A DNA stretch of 64,000 nucleotides from Tepidicaulis sp002389665. GTDB lineage: Bacteria; Pseudomonadota; Alphaproteobacteria; Parvibaculales; Parvibaculaceae. Made by a program: the position numbers and the translations under genes. The notes beneath the pieces were generated by a model. The model made no database searches. It was not told the origin of the DNA and saw only the letters and a program-made list of their open reading frames with translations. This document shows, in pieces, positions 34,429-41,292 of this stretch. Numbering within the stretch: position 1 is the stretch's first letter; each line of letters starts with the position of its first letter. The stretch is from contig NZ_OZ244942.1 of the NCBI RefSeq assembly GCF_965222285.1, positions 3,472,001 through 3,536,000 on the forward strand. The letters run 5' to 3'.

Positions 34429-34695
34429 TTAAAGATATTTCGCGATCTCGCGGAACTTGGCGAGTTCCTCTTCCATCTCCGGCGGCAGCGGGCCTGTCAT
34501 TTCCGTCAGGTGATGGTCGATGTGATGAAGGATCATGGTCTTCTTGCCGTTTTCCAGTGCCCGGATCACCGCCTGCATCTGCTGGGCGATGTCGAGCCCG
34601 TCCCGGCCTTCCTCGACCATGCGGATGACGCTGGCAAGGTGGCCCTGCGCGCGCTTCAGCCGTTTCAGGATGTCCGGGTTATTGGCGTGGCTCAT
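34429..34695 (-). CDS. dmeR: CsoR/RcnR-family metal-sensing repressor without cysteine (DmeR-like)
   Basis: 88 residues from ATG 34695; the frame is open further upstream, but only this start gives the family N-terminus MSHANNPDILKRLKRAQGHL. All-helical DUF156 fold. The position of the metal- or thiol-sensing cysteine of RcnR, CsoR and FrmR (C35 in E. coli RcnR) is occupied by G33 in GRDGLDIAQQM, and the protein has no cysteine at all. Histidines remain (H3, and the ILHHIDHHL cluster at 57-62), which could form a nitrogen/oxygen metal site. It lies in front of dmeF and just downstream of a C/G-tract palindrome. Confidence 0.85.
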   Translation of the reverse strand: MSHANNPDILKRLKRAQGHLASVIRMVEEGRDGLDIAQQMQAVIRALENGKKTMILHHIDHHLTEMTGPLPPEMEEELAKFREIAKYL

Positions 34696-34702
34696 GGGCT
34701 TG

Positions 34703-34725
34703 TCATATCCCCCCGGGGGGGATGA
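34703..34725 (-). promoter_or_regulatory. C/G-tract operator before dmeRF
   Basis: TCATATCCCCCC at 34703-34714 faces GGGGGGGATGA at 34715-34725, a nearly perfect inverted repeat centred on a C6-G7 run. G/C-tract dyads are the known operator type of the CsoR/RcnR/FrmR family. It ends 8 bases before the dmeR start codon, so autorepression of dmeRF is likely. Confidence 0.7.
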
Positions 34726-34795
34726 GTCAAATCCCGGCTTCGCTGTTCCCCGGCGGGGCTTGCCGGGCACGGAGACCAGGCCTATTTTCAAGCCC

Positions 34796-35308
34796 ATGCA
34801 GCCCATGGAAGATCAGGCGCCGCTCCGCCCCCCGCTTTATTTCGATGCCGTGCTCACCCCGCACCGCTCGCTTTCGCCGCGCGGCTTTCTGGTCATGATG
34901 GGCCTGGTGGGGAGCGTCAGTTTCATTTCCGGCATGGCGTTTTTGATGATGGGGGCCTGGCCGGTCTTCGGGTTTTTCGGGCTGGATGCGGCGCTCATCT
35001 ATTTTGCCTTCCGCCTGAATTACCGCGCCGCCCGCGCTTATGAGACGGTGCAGATTTCGGGGGGCGAGGTCAGGGTGCGCAAGGTCGATGCGCGCGGCAA
35101 TGTCACGGCCTGGAGCGCGCCGCCCTATTGGGCCCGTGTCGATCTGCATGAAGAAGAAGAGGCGGAGGAAAACACCCGCCTCTCGCTGATCTCCCATGGC
35201 CGCGCCGTGGTGGTGGGCGCTTTCCTTGCGCCTTTTGAGCGCAAGGAGCTCGGCGAGGCGATCCGCCAAGGTCTTGGCGATGCGCGCCGCGCCAGCAATC
35301 CTCTTTAG
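34796..35308 (+). CDS. DUF2244 domain membrane protein
   Basis: 170 residues. Two central membrane helices (about residues 35-78: RGFLVMMGLVGSVSFISG, MGAWPVFGFFGLDAALIYFAF) are followed by a cytoplasmic beta-rich domain (YETVQISGGEVRVRKVDARG). DUF2244 is common in alphaproteobacteria, usually close to nth; function unknown. ATG 34796 or 34805 are both possible; neither has a strong ribosome site. It ends 9 bases from the convergent gpmA stop. Confidence 0.85.
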   Translation: MQPMEDQAPLRPPLYFDAVLTPHRSLSPRGFLVMMGLVGSVSFISGMAFLMMGAWPVFGFFGLDAALIYFAFRLNYRAARAYETVQISGGEVRVRKVDARGNVTAWSAPPYWARVDLHEEEEAEENTRLSLISHGRAVVVGAFLAPFERKELGEAIRQGLGDARRASNPL

Positions 35309-35317
35309 AGAATTCTC

Positions 35318-35950
35318 TTACGAATAATCCCGCTCGATCAGGATTTTCTTGGAAATCACTTCGCCCGTATCGCTGAGCTCATAAACGATGGGCGCACCCG
35401 TTGCGATATTGAGCGCGATCACCTCGTCCTGGTTCAGCTTGTCGAGCTGCATAACGAGCGAGCGCAGCGAATTGCCATGGGCGGCGACGAGCACGCGCTC
35501 GCCTTTCAAGACGCGCGGCAGGATTTCCTTTTCGAAATAGGGCAGCACGCGCGCCGCCGTATCTTTCAGGCTTTCGCCGCCGGGCGGGGGAATGTCATAG
35601 GAGCGGCGCCAGATATGCACTTGCTCCTCGCCCCATTTTTCCCGCGCATCGTCCTTGTTGAGCCCGGAAAGATCGCCGTAGTCGCGCTCGTTGAGCGCCT
35701 GGTCGCGGATGATGGGCAGGTCTTCCTGGCCGAGCTCGGCAAGAATGAGATCATTCGTATGCTGAGCGCGGGTAAGCACGGACGTATAGGAGACATCGAA
35801 TGTGTAGCCCGCCTCTTTCAGCGCGCGGCCCGCGGCTTTGGCTTCCTCGATGCCTTTTTCCGTCAGGTCCGGATCGCGCCAGCCGGTGAAAAGGTTTTTC
35901 TCGTTCCAATCGCTCTGCCCATGGCGGACCAGCACCAGCAAATTACCCAC
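35318..35950 (-). CDS. gpmA: 2,3-bisphosphoglycerate-dependent phosphoglycerate mutase
   Basis: 210 residues. Interconverts 3- and 2-phosphoglycerate in glycolysis and gluconeogenesis. The phosphohistidine motif LVLVRHGQSDWNEKNLFTGWRD is at the N-terminus and the second histidine in VAAHGNSLRSLV. Shorter than E. coli GpmA (about 250 residues), as usual for alphaproteobacteria. The start codon is GTG 35950, with GGAG six bases upstream. It follows dapB by 57 bases on the same strand. Confidence 0.95.
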   Translation of the reverse strand: MGNLLVLVRHGQSDWNEKNLFTGWRDPDLTEKGIEEAKAAGRALKEAGYTFDVSYTSVLTRAQHTNDLILAELGQEDLPIIRDQALNERDYGDLSGLNKDDAREKWGEEQVHIWRRSYDIPPPGGESLKDTAARVLPYFEKEILPRVLKGERVLVAAHGNSLRSLVMQLDKLNQDEVIALNIATGAPIVYELSDTGEVISKKILIERDYS

Positions 35951-36007
35951 ATTCCACTCCGTTTTATCAAACCGCCCGGATGGCTAAAGCTAAGCCGGGC
36001 TCATCCT

Positions 36008-36826
36008 TCAAAGCTCTTTGAGGCCCAAAACATCGGCCATGCCGAAAAGGCCGGGGCCTTTGCCCTGGCCCCATTTGGCCGCCGCCACCGCGCCGCGCGC
36101 GAAAATCGCCCGGTCCTCGGCCACATGGGAGAGCACGAGGCGTTCTTTTTCGCCCGCGAAAATTGCCGAGTGTTCACCCACCACCGAGCCGCCGCGCAGC
36201 GTGGCAAAGCCGATATCGCCTTTCTTGCGCGCGCCCTTTTGCGAATGCCGGTCGAGATCGCTGACTTCTTTAAGGTCGGCGCCGCGCCCCTTCGCCGCCG
36301 CATTGCCGAGCAAAAGCGCGGTGCCGGACGGCGCATCGACCTTGTGCTTATGGTGCATTTCCAGAATTTCGATGTCCCAGTCCGCATCGAGAATGGCGGC
36401 CACCTGGCGCACCAGCGAGCTCAGCAGGTTGACCCCGAGGCTCATATTGCCTTCCTTGATGATCGTCGCGTGGCGCGCGGCAGCGGCGATCTTCGCGTTG
36501 TCCTCCTCGGAAAAGCCGGTCGTGCCGATGACATGGACGATCCGCGCCTGGGCGGCCAGTGCGGCATGTTCGCAGCTTGCCTCGGGCACCGTGAAGTCGA
36601 TCACCGCATCCGCATCCTTGAAAACGGCCAAGGGGTCGGCGGAAACCTCGATGCCGAGCGGCTCGGGGCGCCCAGCAAGAAGGCCCAGATCCGCGCCGAT
36701 ATGCGGCGAGCCCTCAGGCTCCGTGCCGCCGGAAAGGGTGCAGCCTTCGGTTTCCAGCACCTGCGCCAGCAATTGCCGGCCCATACGCCCGCCCGCCCCT
36801 GCAATCGCAATCTTGATCTCGCTCAT
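36008..36826 (-). CDS. dapB: 4-Hydroxy-tetrahydrodipicolinate reductase
   Basis: 272 residues. NAD(P)H-dependent step of the diaminopimelate/lysine pathway. Nucleotide loop IAGAGGRMGRQL, then VIGTTGFSEEDNAKI, and the active-site region EILEMHHKHKVDAPSGTALLLG, with the catalytic histidine/lysine pair, are intact. The C-terminal dimer/tetramer region FARGAVAAAKW is typical. dapB-gpmA next to nth is a recurrent alphaproteobacterial order; here dmeRF and DUF2244 are interposed. Confidence 0.96.
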   Translation of the reverse strand: MSEIKIAIAGAGGRMGRQLLAQVLETEGCTLSGGTEPEGSPHIGADLGLLAGRPEPLGIEVSADPLAVFKDADAVIDFTVPEASCEHAALAAQARIVHVIGTTGFSEEDNAKIAAAARHATIIKEGNMSLGVNLLSSLVRQVAAILDADWDIEILEMHHKHKVDAPSGTALLLGNAAAKGRGADLKEVSDLDRHSQKGARKKGDIGFATLRGGSVVGEHSAIFAGEKERLVLSHVAEDRAIFARGAVAAAKWGQGKGPGLFGMADVLGLKEL

Positions 36827-36941
36827 GGGAATACCCCGGATATCTCACGTCGCGCCCCAAAAAGGCGCCCGGGCGGTATATCAGGGGAAGGGGAAGGCGT
36901 AAATCCGCTAAGGGGCAGCCTCGGGCCAAGGCCGCCCCAAA

Positions 36942-36974
36942 GAAAAAGCCGCCATACCTTACGGCATGGCGGCT
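36942..36974 (-). terminator. Intrinsic terminator of the first porin gene
   Basis: AGCCGCCAT (36947-36955) pairs with ATGGCGGCT (36966-36974) around a 10-base loop. Read on the minus strand, the stem is followed by TTTTTCTTT. It lies 46 bases after the porin stop. Confidence 0.85.
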
Positions 36975-37019
36975 GATCCTGATTTGGGTCCGGGCGGGGA
37001 AGCCCCCTGCCCGCCCCTC

Positions 37020-38300
37020 TTAGAAGTCGAGCTGGATACGCGAAACCACAGCGTCGATATCTTCATCCGTTCCGGCGGCGACCCGGTCCACTTCGGCATG
37101 AACGTAGTTCAGCATCAGGCGGACATTCGGGTTGAAGTAATAGTTGGCGCCGAGCGTGTAGTTGTCTTCCTCGCCATTCGTGGCGGCGGCGCTGGCCTCC
37201 GACAGATCGACGGTGGAATAGCGGGCGGCAAGCTCGATGGCGTTCTCCGCCTTCACGCGGCCGAAGGTGCCCTTCTTGGCGTTATAAGGACGCGACTCGC
37301 CCGTCACGAACCAGCTGGCGAAGACATAGCCGCCTTCCAGGTCCGCATCGCCGAGACCGGCGGTGCGCTCGACCGTCGTCCAGTGATATTCGCCCTGCAG
37401 CGAGAAGGGGCCGAAGACCACGGCGGCTTCCGGGCCGACCTGGATCATCTTGTCCACATTGTTGACGGCGCCGGTATTGATGATGCCGCGGCCATCGTTG
37501 AACTCGGGACGCAGGTTGAAGCGCACCGTGTCGTTTTCAACGCCGCGGTAGCTGCCGGCAACACCTAGATGCACGGCGCGGGTCGCTTCGGCGATCGGCG
37601 CGTAATGCGTGCGGCCCGTCACGGCCCAGTCGGTCGTCTGGTTGTTGATGCCGCCATTATTGATGCCATCGGTGAAGAAGCCGGCGGCCACGCCCCAATT
37701 GTCACCGCCCGTATTGGCGCTGATGCCGATATTGCGGCTCGGCGCGAAAACGTTCGGCAGCGCGCGTTCGATAAAGGTGATGTAGTTGGAGCCGGTCAGT
37801 TCTTCGAGCGAATAAGGTTCTTTGTGGTTACCCACGGTCACCGACACGCCGCCCACATCCGTGGCGATATAAGCGTCTTTGATACGGACCTGATCGTTCT
37901 CGAGGCCGACCTGGAGTTTATATTTCCAGTCGCCCGCGACCTTGCCCGACACATCCCACCAGAAGCGGCGGATCTCGGCGCCATTGCCGATCTGCGTCAC
38001 ATCGTCATCGACGATCGTCGCATCCAGATGCATACGGCCGCCAAAGCGGATCGACCAATTGCCGTCACGGCTGGAAATCTGGAGTTTCTTGGAATCGAAT
38101 TTCGGCAGATCGGAAAGATCGGCCGTGCGGGTTTCGAGTTCCTGCAGCCGCGCGTCGCGTTCCACGACCAGGCTTTTGAGTTCGCGCAGCTCGTTTTCGA
38201 GCGCATCGATGCGCGAGTTGACGTCATAGCCGGCAAAGGCCGGGCTTGCGAGCATGCTTGCAAGGCCAAGGCCCGCCAGCACAGCGTTCGTTTTCTTCAT
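37020..38300 (-). CDS. OprP/OprO-type outer-membrane porin (first of a tandem pair)
   Basis: 426 residues from the ATG at 38300 (MKKTNAVLAGLG); ATG 38309 is possible but has poor ribosome-site spacing. A signal peptide ends near SPAFA|GYDV. A short coiled-coil (SRIDALENELRELKSLVVERD) precedes a beta-barrel of the phosphate-selective porin O/P family, ending in a terminal phenylalanine (IQLDF), as outer-membrane proteins do. Anion or phosphate selectivity is an inference from the family. It is paralogous to the next porin and has a weak PhoB-box-like series before it. Confidence 0.9.
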   Translation of the reverse strand: MKKTNAVLAGLGLASMLASPAFAGYDVNSRIDALENELRELKSLVVERDARLQELETRTADLSDLPKFDSKKLQISSRDGNWSIRFGGRMHLDATIVDDDVTQIGNGAEIRRFWWDVSGKVAGDWKYKLQVGLENDQVRIKDAYIATDVGGVSVTVGNHKEPYSLEELTGSNYITFIERALPNVFAPSRNIGISANTGGDNWGVAAGFFTDGINNGGINNQTTDWAVTGRTHYAPIAEATRAVHLGVAGSYRGVENDTVRFNLRPEFNDGRGIINTGAVNNVDKMIQVGPEAAVVFGPFSLQGEYHWTTVERTAGLGDADLEGGYVFASWFVTGESRPYNAKKGTFGRVKAENAIELAARYSTVDLSEASAAATNGEEDNYTLGANYYFNPNVRLMLNYVHAEVDRVAAGTDEDIDAVVSRIQLDF

Positions 38301-38325
38301 CTGTCCCATCCCTCGTTTCGGCTTG

Positions 38326-38354
38326 ATGCCGGGAATGTGACAGTTTTGTAACGG
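38326..38354 (-). promoter_or_regulatory. Weak PhoB-box-like repeats before the first porin
   Basis: On the minus strand CCGTTAC-AAAA-CTGTCAC-ATTC-CCGGCAT gives three half-sites with exact 11-base period, matching CTGTCAT at 4, 6 and 5 of 7 positions. It ends 25 bases before the start codon. Much weaker than the series before the second porin. Confidence 0.35.
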
Positions 38355-38477
38355 GGCGGGTTAAGACCGGCTTAAATCCTCCGTGACCGGAGGACATTTA
38401 TTTTATGAAGTGAACAACGGTCGTTTCAAAAGTAAGGGCTCGTTAATTTCTGGGCCCAAAGCGCTAGTCATTACTCA

Positions 38478-38509
38478 ATAAAAAACCGCCCGGTCCGAAG
38501 ACCGGGCGG
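38478..38509 (-). terminator. Intrinsic terminator of the second porin gene
   Basis: CCGCCCGGTC (38486-38495) pairs perfectly with GACCGGGCGG (38500-38509) around a CGAA tetraloop. On the minus strand it is followed by TTTTTTATT. It lies 29 bases after the stop of the upstream porin and separates the two porin transcripts. Confidence 0.9.
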
Positions 38510-38538
38510 CAAAGCGACTGACTGCGAGGGGTCGCTTC

Positions 38539-39867
38539 TTAGAAGTCCACAGCGAGGCGAGCGCCGAGGGAGTGGGCTTCTTCGTCCTGCGTTGCGCCGG
38601 TGGGGTGATCCACATCGGCATAGACGTAGTTGACGATGGCGCGGACATTCGGGTTGAAGTAGTGGTTCAAGCCGAGCGTGTAGTCCGTCTGCTCGCCGCG
38701 GTCGGCGGCAACCAGGCCATTGTCTTCCAGGTCGAGGTAAGACACACGGGCGAGAATTTCCCAGGCGCCTTCCGTTTTCAGACGGTCGAATTTGCCCGAG
38801 CCCGCCTTATAGGTGGAGGCGCGGGATTCGCCGGTCAGGAAGTAGCTCAGGTACACATAGCCGCCATGCAGGTCGATGTCGGAGTTGCCGTTGGTGCGGC
38901 CGACCTGCGTCCAGGCATATTCAGCCTGTGCGGAGAAGGGGCCTGCCACGAAGGCGACTTCCGGGTTGATCGACCAGGTGTCGTCCACATTGGCGATCGT
39001 GCCGGTGTCCACCAGGCGGTCGGCATTGTGAATGCCGGGACGCTGACGGAAACGGGCCGTGCCGTCCTGATCGCTCAGGTAGTAGCTCGAAAGGCCGAGG
39101 TGAAGGAGCGAGCCGCCCTTCTTGTCGAACATCGGCGCAACCGTGGCGCGGGCCACGATGCCGTTGTCTTCTTCGAAGCCATCGTCCGAACCGTCGACGA
39201 GATCGCCGGCAAACATGTAAGCAACGCTGACGCCGTAATTGTCGCCGCCGAAGCTCACGCCGCCGCCGAGGTTTTTGCCCGGCGCGAAGACGTTGTTGTT
39301 GCCGCGTTCCAGGAACGAGATGAAGCGCGAAGAGGTCTGCTCTTCGAGGCTGTACGGCATTTTGAACTTACCGACGGTGATTTCCGCCGGATCCCAGCCC
39401 ACGTAAGAGATGTAGGCTTCTTCCAGATCAACGGAATCGCTCGGCGCATCGAAGCCGGCTTCGATCTTATATTCGAAATCGCCGCCGAGCTTGCCCTTCA
39501 GGCCGAAACGGGTGCGGCGCAGTTCAACGCCGGCGCCGATGTCATGGCCGTTCTGCAGGTCGTCCTGGTCCGCGATCGACGCGTCGATCTGAATGCGGCC
39601 GAAGAGTTCCATCGAGTATTTGCCGTCAGCCGACGTGATCTTCAGCTTCTTGCCGTCGAATTTCGGGAAGTTTTCGATGCCCGTGGTTTTGGCTTCCAGA
39701 GCTTCGATTTTCGCATCGCGCGCGTCGACCTGCGACTTGAGTGCGCGAAGTTCGTTTTCAAGTGCATCGATACGCGCGTTCACGTCGTATCCAGCAAAGG
39801 AGGCACCGGCGGTGCCAAGAGAAAGCGCAGCAAACGCAACGCCCCCCAGCAGAGCTTTCTTAAACAT
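38539..39867 (-). CDS. OprP/OprO-type outer-membrane porin (second of a tandem pair)
   Basis: 442 residues. Signal peptide MFKKALLGGVAFAALSLG...ASFA, cleaved before GYDV. The mature N-terminus ARIDALENELRALKSQVDARDAKIEALEAK (read in parts) is a coiled-coil like that of the neighbouring porin, then a beta-barrel with LFGRIQIDASIADQDD, MPYSLEEQTSSRFISFLER and a final LAVDF. Family: phosphate-selective porin O/P. AGGAGATAGAT lies before the ATG. Upstream is the strongest PhoB-box-like series in the window, consistent with induction under phosphate limitation. Confidence 0.92.
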   Translation of the reverse strand: MFKKALLGGVAFAALSLGTAGASFAGYDVNARIDALENELRALKSQVDARDAKIEALEAKTTGIENFPKFDGKKLKITSADGKYSMELFGRIQIDASIADQDDLQNGHDIGAGVELRRTRFGLKGKLGGDFEYKIEAGFDAPSDSVDLEEAYISYVGWDPAEITVGKFKMPYSLEEQTSSRFISFLERGNNNVFAPGKNLGGGVSFGGDNYGVSVAYMFAGDLVDGSDDGFEEDNGIVARATVAPMFDKKGGSLLHLGLSSYYLSDQDGTARFRQRPGIHNADRLVDTGTIANVDDTWSINPEVAFVAGPFSAQAEYAWTQVGRTNGNSDIDLHGGYVYLSYFLTGESRASTYKAGSGKFDRLKTEGAWEILARVSYLDLEDNGLVAADRGEQTDYTLGLNHYFNPNVRAIVNYVYADVDHPTGATQDEEAHSLGARLAVDF

Positions 39868-39925
39868 ATCTATCTCCTCGTAAGGCGGAAATTGCCCCGG
39901 TCGAGAGGAGGTGTAGGCATCCTGT

Positions 39926-39965
39926 GTGACGGCGGGCTAACAATCGTGTGACAGCAAGATGACAA
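39926..39965 (-). promoter_or_regulatory. Tandem PhoB boxes before the second porin
   Basis: On the minus strand four half-sites follow at exact 11-base period: TTGTCAT (39965-39959), CTGTCAC (39954-39948), TTGTTAG (39943-39937) and CCGTCAC (39932-39926). They match CTGTCAT at 6, 6, 4 and 5 of 7. The first two together match the PhoB consensus at 12 of 14. The series ends 58 bases before the porin start codon. No PhoB or PhoR gene is in the window. Confidence 0.65.
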
Positions 39966-40050
39966 GCCCACACTGTTGCCTCAGAAACACATAAAATTTT
40001 CCGGGGGAGGAGCTGTAATGAAAGCCGTCCGGAGAAACCGGACGATAGGC

Positions 40051-40080
40051 AAAGAAAAAGGGCCGCTTGAGGCGGCCCTT
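40051..40080 (-). terminator. Intrinsic terminator at the end of dnaJ
   Basis: AAGGGCCGC (40058-40066) pairs perfectly with GCGGCCCTT (40072-40080) around a TTGAG loop; the stem overlaps the dnaJ stop codon. On the minus strand it is followed by TTTTTCTTT. A second perfect hairpin (CGTCCGG-AGAAA-CCGGACG, 40026-40044) lies just beyond. Confidence 0.88.
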
Positions 40081-41230
40081 AATTGTTTTGCAGTCCGTCG
40101 AGGAAGCCTTTGACCTTGGCAAAGAAGCCGGAACTTTCCGGGCTCGTGTCCTCGCTCGAGGCCTCTTGGAATTCTTTGAGCAATTCCTTTTGCCGCTTGG
40201 AGAGGTTCATCGGCGTTTCGACGCCCACCTGAATATAAAGATCGCCGAACTGGCGCGCGTGCAGCACCGGCATCCCTTTGCCGCGCAGGCGGAACTGTTT
40301 ACCGGCCTGGGTGCCTTCGGGGATTTTTACCTTCACCTTGGTGCCTGCAAGCGTCGGCACTTCGATTTCTCCGCCAAGCGCCGCCGTCGTCAGCGAGAGC
40401 GGCACATGGCAGAAGAGGTCCGCCCCGTCGCGCTGAAAGAGCTTATGCGGCTGCAGCGAGAGGAAGATGTAAAGATCGCCCGCCGGTCCGCCATGGAGCC
40501 CGGCCTCGCCTTCCCCGGCAAGGCGGATACGCGTGCCGTCTTCCACCCCGGCGGGAATATTGACCGCCAGCGTGCGCTCGTTCTGCACCCGGCCCGCCCC
40601 GCCGCAATCGGCGCAAGGGTCCTGAATGATCTGGCCGCGGCCATGACATTGCGGGCAGGTGCGCTCGATGGTGAAGAAGCCTTGCTGCGCGCGCACCTTG
40701 CCCACGCCCTGACAGGCCGGACAGGTGACGGGGCTGGAGCCTGGCTTGGCGCCCGAGCCCGAGCAGGTCTCGCAGGCCACTTGCGTGGGCACGCGGATTT
40801 GCGCCTTCTTGCCCTCGTAAGCTTCCTCGAGCGTGATTTCCATATTGTAGCGCAGGTCCGCGCCGCGCGCCCGGCCGCCATCGCCGCGCCGTCCCCGGCG
40901 CCCGCCCATGAACTCGCCGAAGAGATCGTCGAAAATATCCGACATAGAGGACGAGAAATCCGGACCGAAGCCGGGGCCGCCCCGGAAACCGCCGCCCATG
41001 CCGTTTTCAAAAGCGGCATGGCCATACTGGTCGTAGGCGGCGCGCTGCTGTTCGTCTTTCAGCACGTCATAAGCTTCGTTCAGCTCCTTGAACTTGTGCT
41101 CGGCTTCCGCGTCGCCCGGATTGCGGTCGGGGTGATATTTCTTGGCGAGATTGCGATAGGCTTTTTTCAGCTCATCCGCATTGGCGGACCGCTCGACACC
41201 CAGGACTTCGTAATAGTCGCGTTTGGACAT
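40079..41230 (-). CDS. dnaJ: Chaperone protein DnaJ
   Basis: 383 residues from ATG 41230 (MSKRDYYEVLGVERS); a GTG three codons upstream is the alternative. The J domain has the HPD motif in KKYHPDRNPGD. A glycine/phenylalanine region follows, then four zinc repeats: CETCSGSG, CPACQGVG, CPQCHGRG and CADCGGAG. The C-terminal substrate-binding domain is complete. It stimulates DnaK ATPase and presents unfolded proteins. It lies 62 bases after dnaK. Confidence 0.97.
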   Translation of the reverse strand: MSKRDYYEVLGVERSANADELKKAYRNLAKKYHPDRNPGDAEAEHKFKELNEAYDVLKDEQQRAAYDQYGHAAFENGMGGGFRGGPGFGPDFSSSMSDIFDDLFGEFMGGRRGRRGDGGRARGADLRYNMEITLEEAYEGKKAQIRVPTQVACETCSGSGAKPGSSPVTCPACQGVGKVRAQQGFFTIERTCPQCHGRGQIIQDPCADCGGAGRVQNERTLAVNIPAGVEDGTRIRLAGEGEAGLHGGPAGDLYIFLSLQPHKLFQRDGADLFCHVPLSLTTAALGGEIEVPTLAGTKVKVKIPEGTQAGKQFRLRGKGMPVLHARQFGDLYIQVGVETPMNLSKRQKELLKEFQEASSEDTSPESSGFFAKVKGFLDGLQNN

Positions 41231-41292
41231 TTCATTCACCCGTCAGAAAGGGCGCGCGGGACGGTTGCCCGCCCCGCGCCGCGTCCCCTCCT

